NCBI RefSeq assembly: GCF_019578655.1
Contig: NC_063256.1
Coordinates: 2,914,001-2,978,000 of the forward strand
Direction of reading: 5' to 3'
DNA length: 64,000 nucleotides
Source: Ricinus communis
Lineage: Eukaryota; Streptophyta; Magnoliopsida; Malpighiales; Euphorbiaceae
Shown here: piece by piece, positions 11,601 through 25,300 of the stretch
How the letters are laid out: every line of letters begins with the position of its first letter
How positions within the stretch are numbered: position 1 is the stretch's first letter
The notes under the pieces: model-generated
What the model was told of the DNA's origin: nothing
What the model saw: the letters and a program-made list of their open reading frames with translations, nothing else
The model's database searches: none
Position numbers and translations under genes: made by a program

Positions 11601-13631
11601 ACGTGCGATCTCTAAAATCAGAGTCATAAGAAAGTCTGGCCCTTAAATTCCGGCCAATAACAGGAAATGAAATTGTTGCTTTGAAGTTCTGTTTTGTTGG
11701 TGGAGGACCCCCAGCAATTGTTAATTTTAAATTTGATGGTTTCTCTGTGGAAGATAAAGAGCCATTAGAGGCAGAATTTACAACGACTTCCCTATTATCA
11801 ACTTTATTTCCGTTACATGAATCTTGTCCATAATTCTTTTTACTATTCACTTCTGTATATCCTACCAGTCTAAACAACTCTACTGGACGTGGAACTGTAG
11901 AATAAGTCCATAATCCCACAACAGCTCCACAAAGCTTGCAATCTAAAACAACAGATTGAGGATCAGCTTGCAGTGCATTAAGAGCATGGCAGTCGCCAGT
12001 TGCCTCCATACTTTCATGGACAGTGGCAGAATAAAAACTGATGCTTGTACTCCGTCCACCAGTCATTATATTGGATGAATTTGAAATCTTGGCATCCTTG
12101 ATGAGCTGCTTTTGTCCGTCCTTGCAGTCAACAATATAAGGGAGTGATTGCGGTTCCCAGCCACATAAACTTATGAGCTTTTGTGCCTGTAAATGCTTAT
12201 AATCATCATTACTCTTCATGAAGAATTTTAGATGAAGAAAACTACCATCAATATACTCTTAAAGGACAAATGGAATCACTAGTAGCAGTCATATATTCTG
12301 AACAAGTACCCCAGTGAACATAGCACTCTTGTATATTGGAAAATCTATAATTGAAACCTAAAGGAACAGTTGGTATTAAGAAAATAATGCACAGTAGTAA
12401 TATAGGAAAACAGCCAACAAGGATTGAACCTGATAATACAAGCTAGCAGAATCAGCTCCACACTCATTTTCAAGGGGTTCTATTTGAGTTAGGTAGGTAG
12501 AACCATTTTCATAATCCAATGTTGGTGGCTGTCTGAGAAATTCTTCCAGCTGTGCACTTCTCATGTACTCCATGGCCGCAGATGAAATCACCGGAAGGGC
12601 TAAAAGTTGCAAGAGAGCAGAAGAACGTTCTTTGAATTTATCAACTAAGACTGGAGGTGGTGTAGGAGGAAACTCTGCCAATCTTTCGTCACAGACATTA
12701 TCAATCCAAGGACAGTGTAGCTTGTGTCCACTATCCAGCTTCAAGCTAAATACCATGGCCGCCTTCTCAACTGAAAGAATGGAAGAATAGTTCAAATTCA
12801 GTTGATATTAATAGATGCTTTATTATTTACAGAATTCATTTACCAATGCATGCTTCAGAAAAAGAGTAGTATTACATGCCTTGCTGCTGCGACCAAGATG
12901 ATGGAGTGGAAAAAAGGAGACGAGCTCCACATGCTTCACAGCCTATTATATCCATATCTAAATTGATCCATCCCCTCCTGGCACAATTTACAGCATTCAC
13001 CACCTAGAAATTATGCAAAGGTTAGAATCCACTATATCAATTTCAAGAATCAAGCCGTATCAAATGAATTTATAAAAATAAAATGAAATAAGATGAATAC
13101 CCTGGGCTTAGCAAACCAAGTCATAGACTTAAAAGTAGCAGCTCTCCTCATAAGATCTCCTCTATCCCAAGGTCTGCACAATGGAGCTTCAGCTGCAGAT
13201 AATGACCGCCGGGATGGCGCTATCACCGCCACATCACCTCGTTCTACTAACGCCAATGCTGATTCTTGATTAGGTCTTTTTTTTCCCCTGCAGAGAAAAG
13301 CAAAGCAAAACAATAGACTAACATTGTGTTTTTTCGAACAAATTCAATGGAATTCGCTTGCAAATCCAAAATTTATGTGTTTAATTGAACTAGTAAACTA
13401 CATTCAGAACATTCACCAATCCGTCACTACCTTTCAATAAACACGTAAAACACACAGCTTATATACATAAACCTATGATAATAATTCTCAAAGCAGCAAA
13501 GAGAAAAGCGAAAGTGAAGATAAAGAGAGATATAGTGAGCGATACCTGGAGGGATTGGTAAGGGGTTTAGACGGAGAACTAAATAGCTTTTCCATAATCG
13601 ATTGGAACTTCTTCTCTGGATCTTCTGCCAT
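8686..13631 (-). CDS. C3HC-type zinc-finger (BIR-like, NIPA/ZC3HC1 family) nuclear protein, with a frame disruption
   Basis: Seven exons (transcription order): 13631-13546, 13287-13101, 13003-12880, 12770-12430, 12186-10925, 9349-9156, 8772-8686. The start is MAEDPEKKFQSIMEK. The first zinc module uses C113, C116, H148 and C152 (GCEACG...GHKLHCPW). A second CKLCG lies in exon 5, with its partner QHRHFCPWI in exon 6; the last exon gives DDPIASVRKLFRSPSS. Family members are nuclear BIR-like proteins; human ZC3HC1 (NIPA) is a nuclear-envelope/basket protein. Summed exons are 2281 nt, one base over a multiple of three. A run of five T (minus strand, about 11250-11254) puts a TGA right after LSNKFF, and removing one T restores a 759-residue protein. 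A 52-nt intron (GTAATA...CATCAG) would also restore frame. Intron 3 uses a GC donor. Confidence 0.85.
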
Positions 13632-15810
13632 TTTCTTCTTCAGCTTCCGTTTTCCTGCGAAGCGATGCGTTGAACCTACAAAATTCTCAGAGTCCCAGGC
13701 TCAGTCACAGCGATTGTCATTAGATTATTGAACCGGCGGTTGTCCGCTTTTTTTCCCTGATGAATGGCGGTTCTCCCTAATGGCTTGGCCCTCTGATATT
13801 GTGAGCTGGGCCAAAGGCCCAAATTCGCCCCTCAACTACGGGTCACATCTCAAGTTTCAATTAACTGAGCGAACTTCCTGGTTGGTTCAAAGCGTGTTCG
13901 GCTGGGCTAGGCACGAAGACTCGTTCCCAATGGCGCATTCATTCACCAAATATTGGAATGGGCCCGAAACCCCATTACGGTAAAACAAAGAAAACAGAAT
14001 GGCACGAACACACAGCAGAAGAAAAGCAAGGAGAAAAAGAAAAGATAAAAGCAAAGATGGAAAGGGACATACCAACATAAATTAACCAGGGCTGTGAGAT
14101 ATTAGTTGGAAGTAGAGTAGAGTGGTCCAAAACAACAACAACAACAATAAAGGCTTTAAATGGCTGCTTCTCTTCTCTCTATCTCATCTCCAAGCGTACA
14201 AATAAAATGAAAAAGTGGCTCTGGAGTTGAGGTGCATCATGTGAGTATAATCTTCATCTGTATATAATAATATCTGTGGGCAGTAGTAGCAGCAGCTAGG
14301 CTGCGGTGCAGTACTCCTACTCCTACTCCACTGTGTTTGTTTAGTCCATCATTAAACACCTTTCTTCAAACTATAAACCCTCTCACTCCTTCCGGTTAGT
14401 CTCCACCTTTCGCACTTCCTGGTTCCTTTTTTACTTTTGCATCTATTCCACATTTTAATGAATATATATTATCCATTTTCTGTACTTATATATTAAACCG
14501 TCACTAGAAAAATAATTATTAGCTGGTAGTATGATTATTTTATTTATTATTTAAAAGTTCTATTTTATTTATTATTTAAAAATTCTATTTTATATCTATA
14601 TTAATACTTTAAAAATTCTATATTTATTATATAATAAGATAAATATGCACCAAAAGTATATATATTTATTTATTTTTATATTAATAAATTCTTATATGTA
14701 ATATTTTTTAATAACTTAAATTATTAGAATTCTTACTATTTATTTATTATTATTTTCTGATATGATACATATTTAATTATATAAAAATTTTCTTTGTATT
14801 CACTATATTGTACCAGTTTATTTTTAATATTATTATTTATATTTCAAATTTGATATTCTTATACTCTTAATATCTTAATATTTATATTATATTATTTATT
14901 TATATATATATGAATATAATATATTTTTATTATAAAAGTAATAAAATTTATTATTAACATGTAGTAACTATAATAATTGTTCTTTTAATATATAATAGTT
15001 TTATATTTAAATAAGTTATAAATTTTTGTTATATTACTACATTTAATTTTTTATAAAAAATTATAATTAATATTTGTATAAATATACTATATTTTTTTAT
15101 TAAAAAAACAGCATGACATGGCTTTATAAAATTCTATAAGATAGAGTCTCGTGAAAAAACTTAATATTATTTATAAACATATTATGAATTTCACATTTTG
15201 ATATATATAAAGAAAATCCTAAAATGGAAAACAAATGAAGGGACAATTTCCAAGCACTGCAAACTACAAGAACAAGATGAAGAAAAGCATTGCAAGAATC
15301 TGGTGAGAGTCTGAGGAAGCAAGTGTAAAATAGTAGTACCAATTAATCAGCCGCTGCTACTGAAGATTTCAGAGACAATTAATCCATACGTACATATGAT
15401 TGAGAATCCTTCCAAAATCTCATTATTAAGCTTGGCTGCAGTTTTTAGAGTAGCAGCCGCATAGCTAGTTGTTCTTACAGTAGGATATACATTGAGGTTT
15501 TAATTGTTTTATGGAAACTACATGATTTTTTAGATTGCTTTCTAAGACAGAAGTATTCCAGAAAATATATTTTTAATGTATATTACATGGAAGAACTTGT
15601 TTTTAAGGATATATGCATTAAAATAAACTACAATTCTTGCATGTATATACCATAATGAATGTACGTTATTTCATAATTATTAAATGATTGTTTTAAATTT
15701 AAAAACGTATAAGATAAAATGGTAATAGTCTTTTACAGGTTAATTAAGTTTTTAAATTCGAAAATTAAATATAAAGTTACGTTAAAATTCAGTACTGTAC
15801 GCTTTAGATT

Positions 15811-15834
15811 ATATATATATATATATATATATAT
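15811..15834. repeat. (AT)12 microsatellite
   Basis: Uninterrupted AT dinucleotides read directly from the sequence; no function can be inferred. Confidence 0.95.
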
Positions 15835-16156
15835 TCCAGGAAATAACAAAAACGGCTAAACCACCTCCAAGGCTTCCAAAACATGGCCCTGTCATCTACA
15901 GTTATGCAAGTCTTGGAACTAAAAATAAAAGAGAATTTCAGAAAATCGATAGCAGGACTGTATAGGATATATTTTAGTTAACCACATTTAAAATCCTTGC
16001 CTTTTAAACTAATTTTCTCAGCTCTGGCAGCAGTTTGATCTTTTTATTGTTTACTGCTACTATTATTATTATCATTATTACCTTTTTCAATTGCCTCGAG
16101 AAGTGCTTAGTGTTTATACTACTTTGTTCTTTGTAAGGCCTGCACAATGCTAGTTA

Positions 16157-16180
16157 GCTATATATATATATATATATAGC
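16157..16180. repeat. Perfect TA palindrome GC(TA)10GC-type
   Basis: The run GCTATATA...TATATAGC is a perfect 24-bp palindrome about 355 bp upstream of the LRR gene start. It may extrude a cruciform or act as a TATA-rich promoter element, but it is probably only a microsatellite. Confidence 0.8.
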
Positions 16181-16534
16181 TTCCTATCTCTATCTACTTT
16201 TGCTTTTCCTGTTTTGTTGAGCAGACATTAATTAATGAACATATAGGGGAGAGACTGAAATATGGTTTGCTTTTAAGGAAGAGCTTTCATGTTTTCTCCC
16301 AATCCATGCAACTTTCTTTTTCTCTATATTGTTTGCTTCTTTAAGGAAACTAAACTACCCTTTGTAATTTCTTTCTTCTCCTTTACTGTTTCTTGCTTCC
16401 AGCAGTACTGCTCTCGGTAATATGTACTTATAATATATCTCCACCTATATAGAATTTTATCAAATCTTATCTGTCCTTAATTAAATGTTTTTCAACTTTC
16501 TCTAAAGCTTAGCTTGGGCTGCATTAGATTGGCC

Positions 16535-18326
16535 ATGAAGGGTTCAAGAACCAAAACTTGTGTTCATGTTGATCTTCTGCTGTGTGTTCTTCTATTTGCT
16601 GCTGGGCGGTTGATGGTGTGTAGAGGGCAAATTACAGACTCGTCAATATCGCCAATGGAGAAGGAAGAACAAGAAATGCTTTATTCTGCAATTCAGGGTT
16701 TTGTTGGAGAGTCTTGGAATGGTTCAGATCTCTATCCAGACCCTTGTGGATGGACTCCAGTACAGGTGCAATCTCACTACTTCTGGAAAACAGTTTAACA
16801 ACCAATAACATTTCTATATTCTGTTTCAGTTCAGAGGACTGCAACCTACAATAGTCTTGATTGTTAAATTCATGAATACAATGTAAAGAAATGGCCATAT
16901 TTTGTTCTTCTCTTAGATTTTATAACATGAATTTAATCTAATTAGCAGCTAGCTAATTGCTTTTTTAATGAGCTCTCTAAGAACAAGAAAATAATTCTAA
17001 AAGAAATTAAAATTCTCATAATTTTAATCTGTTTTATTGTTTATGCTGTATATACTAATATACTTCGATTTGGACAATAATAATGCACAGGGAGTTTCTT
17101 GTGATCTATACGACGGCTTATGGTATATTAGCAGTATCAACATTGGACCAGTAATGGATAACTCTTTGAAATGTGCTCGTAATGCAAAATTCACACATCA
17201 TTTATTCAAGCTCAAGCACCTCAAATCTCTTTCATTCTTCAATTGCTTCTTTTCACGTACTCATAATCCTACAAGAATCCCCACATCAGACTGGGATAAA
17301 CTCTCCAACTCCTTACAATCTTTAGAGTTCAGATCAAATCCTGGCCTTATTGGAACTATTCCATTGTCTATAGGCCACCTCAAACAACTACAATCACTTG
17401 TGTTAGTAGAAAATGGACTGACAGGCAAGTTACCGATGGAGTTGGGCAGTTTAATCAATCTGAAGAGGCTTGTGCTTGCTAGAAACCAGTTTAGTGACCG
17501 GATTCCGGAAAGTTTCGGAGCGTTGTCTGAGCTTTTAATCTTTGATTCGAGTATGAATTTGCTATCTGGTTCTTTGCCATTGACTATTGGAGGACTGACT
17601 TCATTATTAAAGCTCGACTTAGGTAACAACAAGTTAGAAGGGAAGATACCTGAGGAGATTGGAAGACTTAAAAATCTTATACTATTGGACTTGAGGGGTA
17701 ATAATTTCTCAGGTGGGATGGTCCAGTCACTTCAAGAAATGGTTTCTTTGAAAGAGATGGTGATGTCAAACAATCCCAAGCTTGGTGATGATCTTATGGG
17801 AATTGAATGGAAAAAATTGCAGAATTTGGAAATCTTGGACCTTTCTGGTATTGGGTTAATAGGTACAATTCCTGACTCTATAACAGAAATAAAAAGACTA
17901 AGGTTTTTGGGACTTAATGACAACAATCTGTCAGGTAGTGTCTCTTCATGTATGGAAAAAATGCTTAATATTGGTGCATTATACCTTAATGGAAATAATT
18001 TTTCAGGGATTCTTGAATTCTCAGGAAGATTTTATGGAAGAATGGGGAGAAGATTTGGAGCTTGGAACAATCCAAATCTTTGTTACAAGGTGGAATCCGA
18101 ATCATCATCAACAAGTCATTTTCCCTCTGGGGTAAAACCTTGTTTTCAAGAAACCAGCATTTCTCATGCAGTCTCAAATTCCAGAATAGGTGAAGGGAAT
18201 CTGAATCAGAATTCCCTACTTGAAGCATCTTTGGGACATTTAAGTTTTTCACTTTGTGGGTTTTGGTGGGCTTTTGTAGTAGTACAAGGATTAATTTGTT
18301 TTCTTCTTTATAATATTTTCTTCTGA
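16535..18326 (+). CDS. Leucine-rich-repeat surface protein, PII-2-like (Piriformospora indica-insensitive 2 family)
   Basis: Two exons, 16535-16765 and 17091-18326, give 488 residues (TACAG/GTGCAA donor, GCACAG acceptor, phase 0). The first ATG in frame is 16535; an in-frame TTG at 16514 is not a start. Residues 1-33 form a signal peptide (VDLLLCVLLFAAGRLM). An N-terminal cap with DPCGWTPVQGVSCD follows, then about nine plant-type LRRs (LxxLxLxxNxLxGxIPxxIGxL) between roughly 165 and 395. The C-terminal end is hydrophobic (WWAFVVVQGLICFLLYNIFF), fitting a GPI signal or membrane anchor. There is no kinase domain. This matches Arabidopsis PII-2 (At1g13230) in length and layout; that protein is linked to root response to a beneficial fungus. 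The exact role here is inferred. Confidence 0.88.
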
Positions 18327-18785
18327 TTTATTCTGGAGATAATGGAAATTTAAAAGAAAAAGAAACTGCTTGCTATATACAATTCCCAATCCAAACTGAC
18401 ATATCAGTCATAAATACACTCATTTTACATGATTAATACTAAACTCAATCTCTTAATAAAGATTTACAAAGAGTGATTAGCGACATAGTAAGATTAATTT
18501 GTTAAAATAATCAAATTTCCATATTAGGAACTTTTAGGAAAAAAGAAACATGCATTTTGAAAATAGCACAGCTCACAAGTGTCTTCCACAACATGTGAAT
18601 GATAATGGTCGGTATGATGCTTTCACCTGAATTTTCTCAACAGTTCAGTTCAAAAAATAATGTTCCACAATTAATCCCAAGCTGTCTTTCAACAGAACAG
18701 TTATATATACACCAAGTCAAACCATTACCCTACCGTTACCTCCACGTCCTGCTCATGATCACCATCATTATCCTTTCAATCCCTC
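18327..18785. other. Intergenic between the LRR gene and the nodulin-like gene
   Basis: AT-rich, with the 3' UTR of the LRR gene on the left and the proximal promoter of the phytocyanin gene on the right. Nothing else is recognised. Confidence 0.5.
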
Positions 18786-18792
18786 TATAAAT
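18786..18792 (+). promoter_or_regulatory. TATA box of the nodulin-like gene
   Basis: TATAAAT lies 82 bp upstream of the ATG at 18874, inside a CT-rich then AT-rich leader. Spacing is right for a start site near 18820. Prediction only. Confidence 0.5.
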
Positions 18793-18873
18793 TAATTCTC
18801 AGTTCTTCTAATCATCTTGTTTTTCTGTAAGCAATAATATTAAGCAAGCAAGCACACCAAAAGGCCAACGTTA

Positions 18874-19744
18874 ATGGCATCTTTCTTAATGGGCTCATGC
18901 AAAGTCTTCTTGTTCTCGTTTATTTTCTATTCCATTCTGCTCCCCTTTGTCACTTCCACTCAGTTTCTTGTTGGTGGTGACAATGGCTGGACTCTCCCTA
19001 AGAAAGATGACCCAATGTTTAATGATTGGGCTTCCAGAAATAGGTTTAAAGTTAATGACACTGTTTGTGAGTACTTTTTTCTTTCTCTTTCCAATTTTTA
19101 TATTCTTTAATTCCTTGCAATCTATTTTTCCCAGTTGATGAAATACTATTACTACTTACTTGTGTTTATAGTATCGTCATTTAGTTTACATGAAAACAAA
19201 AGTCTTAAGCACTACTGGGCATGATTTGAACATATTACCAGTCACTAATTTAAGTAATCATGTGTTCATCTTGTAATTTTTGCTTATTTCTCATACAGAA
19301 GTCACTTAATTTAATCACTTGTAATAAAAGAACTGAGCTTCTTCTTTGTTTATAGTAAGTAGAGCATGACTTGAAAAATGAGCATTCTTTGTGGTTATGA
19401 ATACAGACTTCAAGTACGAGAAAGATTCAGTTATGGTAGTGACAGAGGAAGAGTACAAGAAATGCAGATCAGCACATCCCATATTCTTCTCCAACAATGG
19501 GGACACCGTGTTCATGTTTGATAGACCTGGTTTGTTCTATTTCATTAGTGGGGTTAATGGACACTGCGAGAGAGGGCAGAAGATGATCATCAAAGTGTTG
19601 GAAATAGAAAGCCCGCCACCTGATAACTCTGGAAATCAAACAGACAATTCCACAAAGAAAAATGGTGCCACTGAAATTGCATCCATTTCATCAACAATCA
19701 CCATCCTTCTTAGCTTGTCTTTCCTTGGGTTGCTTCTTCTTTAA
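18874..19744 (+). CDS. Early nodulin-like (phytocyanin family) GPI-anchored protein
   Basis: Two exons, 18874-19066 and 19407-19744, encode 176 residues; the intron joins T|AC to give NDTVYFKYEKDS. Residues 1-28 form a signal peptide (VFLFSFIFYSILLPFVTS). The plastocyanin-like domain spans about 29-125, from FLVGGDNGWTLP to GHCERGQKMIIKV, with two cysteines (YKKC and GHC) placed for the family disulfide. Copper ligands are incomplete: the first histidine position is non-His (YEKDSVMVV) and the ligand cysteine is serine (FISG). It is therefore an early nodulin-like protein, not a copper carrier. A short Ser/Asn/Pro linker and a hydrophobic tail (ITILLSLSFLGLLLL) indicate a GPI anchor at the plasma membrane. 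The family works in cell-wall and plasma-membrane processes; the exact role is unknown. Confidence 0.9.
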
Positions 19745-22311
19745 TTATCATCTGTTCTTTGCAATAGTGATGATGCTTTTATTTTGTTATATTAATTCCT
19801 TTAATTTTATTTTCTTCATGTATGAAGCGTAATACAGAATATTGTTAGCTTGGTTTTCGTTAATGATTTTGACTAAAATGCTAGATTGAAGAATTTGGAG
19901 TTTCTAATGAATAGTCTCTTCAGGAACCTGCAGGGAATTAGTCTCTCATTGCGTGAACCTGTGAAGAATATAATTACAGAAATAGAGCTAATAATCATCA
20001 TAAAATTGCAGTAACAAACATCAAAGTAAAGCAACCTCTATGGCTTCTTCATAACATATATAATTAAAATTGTCCCCATTAATTACCCTGTGGATGATAT
20101 TCTTAAAATTATCTAGAGATCTCCTTGTGCTCATGAAAACTAGTACATTTTCTCCTCCACCACAAGAAAAAAGAAAAAGAAAAGGTGAGAGACAGAAGCC
20201 TATTTCATAAGCTGATATCACATACTGTGAAAATGACATAATTTCAATAAGAAATGCCTTTCCCTACGAAGTTCTTGAACTCAAAACTCATAATTTGACA
20301 CCCTAATGTACTGTGAGAATTATTCCAAGTAAAAAAGAATCCAACATGGAAACCTCTCCTTTCCACATTTGTATGGGGTCTGGCCTCATAGGGTTTTTCT
20401 TTTTTATTATTAAAAAAAAAAAAAGATTTCAATTAGTTCATATAAAATTGATTAGAGTATTGTTGCAAGAAGCCCTCTAAACAATAATATAAAGCTAGAT
20501 TGCAAGTTATAATGAATGGGTAGATATAAATTAGGCAAGGAATTGTCAAAGCTAAGGAATATATATGATGAAAGCACACTCCACTGCGAAAAAAGCAGGC
20601 ATGAATTCTCATAATTAGGGTTCTCCATTGGCCTGCCTTAGAAGGCATTGTTTATACTTCTAACACTATAATTTTAATCATGCCCAACGTGGATAATTAT
20701 ATCCCACTCCCTCTATTTTTCCTTGTTTAATCCAAGTCAGGTGTTCCCTTTCATGGGTCTTTGATTATATAATTTTTCCTTTTTTATTTTCTTATATATA
20801 GTACTATATAATATTTATTTAAGCAATTAGAGAAGTGTAATTTTTTATTTATTATTTTCATTTATGGTGGAATATAATTATAGATGAAGCCTGTATTAAT
20901 AAAATATAATATATATTATCTGATGTAACCCTAATATTAATATTTTAAAAATTAGAAAATCTTTTTTGTAGAAGTCTTTTTTTCTCAAGAAAATGAAATA
21001 AAAAAAAATAAAAAGGAGAAGGAGAATAAGAAGTCCTCCTCCATGGCAAAAGCAATAAATTGTCCTCATTGATTTATAGTGTTTGATATCAATAGCAAAA
21101 GCAGTAAATAAATTCTCCTCATTTTAATTAATTATGATTCTCATTTTTCCAATTGTATAAGCATAAGGTATTAATTAAGATGATCTCAACTTAATTATCC
21201 AGGGAACTACACATCTTAGTTTTATGCATACTTAATGACACCATCATTTCTTGTATTTTACTGAAAATTAGTAAGAACCAATAGAATATGTATGAAATTG
21301 AAGAAGTTAATGTCTTTTTTAATTAGCTAGATTAGTTTATAAAAAGAAAAAGTTACCAATTTAGTTAGTTACTTATTTTTACATGAGTTTAATTAACTTA
21401 ATTTGGTTCTTCTTTTGAGGGAAAAAGTGACACAAATTTTATGTTCGATAGCATAAGAAAAAGAGAAAAAAAAACTAATGTATGTCATCATTCACCCCTT
21501 AATGGATACAACCCATTTTTATTTAAGTGAAAGTAAAGCAAAGATTGATCTTAGAAATCAAATCATCTCAGTTTTATTGGTTTGAATCAAATCAAACCCA
21601 TTTCTTAATTAGTCATTAATAACCACTTGATGTGGAAAATCACCATCAAATCTAGGAATATTAACCCATCAATGGTGTAGAATACAAGTCTAAATACAGT
21701 ATTTAGAGAAATCATGTAGCTGAACCCACTACAAACCTTTTTCCTTTGTTTCACTTTAGAAAAAGATTTTACTTTAATTATTCACATTATTATTATGAGA
21801 AATTTGCCAGCGGACCCCACAGCTTCCAAACGGTTAGGGCTGACACATTTTGGCCGTTACAAACAATAAATTTTGAATCCCTCAATTCAAAATAATTTAC
21901 CCAGCAGCCCTCCATTTACTACTCTTTCCACTCCAATTTCTTTTCAAGATTTTTGGTTCTCTTCCCTCACAAATTAAATTCTAGAAGAGTGCAAGAAGCA
22001 AAAAGAGTACTCACACTTATACTTCACTTCAAAATCTGAACTTCCCGGCTTCACGACCAACCGTCCGATCTGCCTCCAAATCAATAGCTCAGATTTTCCC
22101 CTAAATTAAAAACTCACAAAGTTGAATCTTGATCTTCCCTTCCCTCTCTTTTCAATTTTCTTTCTACTTTTAGCTGCAGCCCAGGTTTATATTTCATCAA
22201 TTCTTTCACTATCTGATAAAATTTTCAAACTTTCTTGAAATTTGAGCAGTTTCTTGAACTGGGCCAGTGAAAATCCATCCGGGTATGTTTGAATAGCGAG
22301 AAAATTATAGA
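19745..22311. other. Intergenic, 2.6 kb, upstream of KIN-8A
   Basis: AT-rich throughout, with a homopurine A-tract near 20410. The last 350 bp or so (CT-rich, about 21960-22311) look like the kinesin 5' leader. I see no supported gene or transposon end. Confidence 0.5.
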
Positions 22312-25300
22312 ATGCCAGTGTCAACCAGGTCCCAGAACAACAGCCATGAACAAAGTGGCACAGACCCAGATCAAAGAACCAGAAGTAGATCAGTTCAAGA
22401 AGATTCCCATAATAATGTTCCACTGAGAAATCCACATCATGGGTTGAAAGAAAAGATGAAGGCTTTAACTCTATTATATGAACAGCAAAAGAGAGCTTCT
22501 TTGGCTTATAGGAACCAATCTCCTAAACCTGAAGAGAAGCGATTCTTGACACACCCAAGTGCGGATCTTGTTAGTTCTTGCAACAAAAGAGAGAATGATT
22601 TTAAAGAAAGTAAAGAGAGTTCAGAGCAAGATAATGTAATGAGGGAGAATATAGTGCCGGCAGTCACTACATTGCCTAATGCAAAGCCTAATTCTATAGT
22701 CACAAGAACTTTTGTATTACCACAACCACCTAGTGATGATGCTAAGGAGAATTTTGTGATGGGTCCAGATCGTGTTATTGGGTTCTCTACAGGTTTAAGA
22801 AAGGCCAGTGTTTCAAATACGGTTGCAAGGAAGCTTTCAATGGGAAGTTCAGTGCCACAAGCAGAACCAAGAGGGTTTCTTGGGAACAAAAATTTGCAGG
22901 AAGTGGAAAAATTGGAGGCTGTTTCAGGGAAAAATGATGATGGTGGCAGTCGAATTTCGGTATTTGTGAGACTTAGGCCAATGTCCAAGAAGGAAAGAGA
23001 GGCGGGTATGCGATGCTGTGTGAGGATTGTGAATAGAAAAGATGTTTACTTGACCGAGTTTGCTCATGAGAATGATTATCTTAGGTTGAAGAGGCTTCGC
23101 GGACGGCATTTTACCTTTGATTCTTCGTTCCCCGATTCTACTTCTCAACAGGAAGTTTACTCTACCACGTGAGTGCTTAAAATTCATGGTTCGATTTTTA
23201 TGTGTTTCAATTTACACTTGACATGGCTTTATGTACAGTTGCTTGAACACCCTTTGATGTTTATATTTTATATGTGTTTGTTTTGATTCACATTTGATGT
23301 CATTATGTTTAATTACTGACAAAAAAGTAAAGTGGTTTTGAAACAAAATGATCCTATGAGTCTAAGAGTTTAGCTGTTTTAGTTTGCAAGGAAAACAGAA
23401 AAAGCATGGAATGTGAACCTTAAGTTAATTCTCCTATGGACTTCTTGTTTATTAATGCAATTGGTGACTATATACTAAGATTATTTAATTCCATTTCTGC
23501 TCTATTCTGCGAGCAACAGAAATGGAGATCAAGTCTTAGTATAGGAAAATCTGTAGCTACATGCTGCTTTAAATTGCAATATAATGTTTGTGCCCACACA
23601 TTTCACTGTCACCAAGTTAAAATTCCAGTCACTATGAAGTACCAATTTTAGCTAGATTGTTTAACCAAAAAGGGTGACCAATTGGACTGAATTTTCAGGA
23701 CAGCAGAGCTTGTGGAAGCAGTTTTACAAGGGAGGAATGGGTCAGTATTCTGCTATGGTGCCACAGGTGCTGGGAAAACATATACAATGCTTGGGACAAT
23801 GGAGAATCCTGGAGTGATGGTTTTGGCAATTAAGGATCTTTTTACCAAGATTAGACAGAGAAGTTGTGATGGCAACCATGTGGTTCATCTTTCTTATCTT
23901 GAGGTTTATAACGAAACTGTAAGAGATTTGCTCTCTCCTGGAAGACCGCTGGTGCTTAGAGAAGATAAGCAGGTCCGCCTCTACTTTATATTCATCACAT
24001 TTCCTCAGTTTTCTGTTTCTGTTACTTTTGCTGGATCGACAACGTGACATGGTATCTTTGAAAATCATTCAATTGTGTACTATTTTCTTGCATAAAAGAT
24101 GCTGCCGTAGACCTAAACGTGCCCTCTATAATTTATGGCATCCTAATTTTCCTTAATTCTGAACCTTTTAAGACATGGAAGATTATCTGAAGAACTACAA
24201 GTTCAATTTTGTTCGTTATAGATTTTGATATAACATGAATGACATCTTGTTGCAATGTAACAGGGAATTATAGCAGCAGGTCTTACTCAGTACAGAGCTT
24301 ATTCTACAGATGAAGTAATTTCCAACTTCCATATATGACAACTTTAACGTTCAGTGGGTTTATTTTATTTTCTTTTGTGAAGTTTAGTAGTTATGTAATT
24401 GGGAAAGAATCATCTATGTGGTGGTAGGTAATGGCATTGCTTCAAAGAGGAAATCAAAATCGAACAACTGAACCTACTCGTGCCAATGAAACCTCTTCAA
24501 GATCACATGCTATTCTTCAGGTAATCATCATTCCTTTCTGCATCTTATGATTTCATGGAAAGGTTGTTGCTTCATAGTTTTTTATTTCAGTTGTTTAAAT
24601 ATTATTGTGCTGCTGTCAGGTTATTGTTGAATACCGTGTAAAGGATGCTTCCATGAATATCGTCAATAGAGTTGGGAAACTGTCACTCATTGATCTTGCT
24701 GGATCAGAGAGAGCCCTAGCAACTGATCAGAGAACACTTAGATCGCTTGAGGGTGCTAATATTAATCGGTCACTCCTTGCACTGAGCAGCTGCATCAATG
24801 CTCTTGTTGAGGGTAAAAGGCACATACCATACAGAAACTCAAAGCTGACTCAACTCCTCAAGGACTCATTAGGAGGAACTTGCAACACTATAATGATAGC
24901 AAATATCAGCCCAAGCAATCTCTCTTTCGGTGAAACTCAAAACACGCTGCATTGGGCTGATCGAGCCAAGGAGATCCGGACCAAGGTTACATTCATTTGG
25001 TTTTGTTGAACTCATTGTTGCAATATTCATCTTGAAGTTCTGTTGCACTTAATTTGATAATTTTTATAGTAGTTGTAGCATGATAATTGGCATTTTCTCT
25101 TCAACTTTTGTTAATTCTTTTTAACAGCCGTGTTCAATTGCAGGCATGCGAGGCAAATGCAGAAATTCAACAGCTTCCAGAATCTGAAGCTGATCAGGCC
25201 AAGTTATTACTTGAACTGCAAAAAGAGAATCGCGAATTGCGAGTACAGTTAGCTCGTCAGCAACAAAAGCTACTGACTCTCCAGGCACAATCCCTGGCTG

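Larger units (their letters stand above)
13632..16534. other. Intergenic, 2.9 kb, strongly AT-rich in the middle
   Basis: The left part holds the upstream region of the C3HC gene (minus) and the right part that of the LRR gene (plus). The core at 14450-15120 is almost pure A/T with no open frame of interest. TA-microsatellites lie at 15811-15834 and 16159-16178. No RNA gene or transposon end was recognised. Confidence 0.5.

Noticed and set aside
13780..13983. Plus-strand open frame near the C3HC promoter
   Set aside because: Short, no known features, and in the upstream region of a clear gene.
16514..16534. Upstream extension of the LRR protein from TTG
   Set aside because: TTG is not a normal plant start, and the ATG at 16535 leads straight into a good signal peptide.
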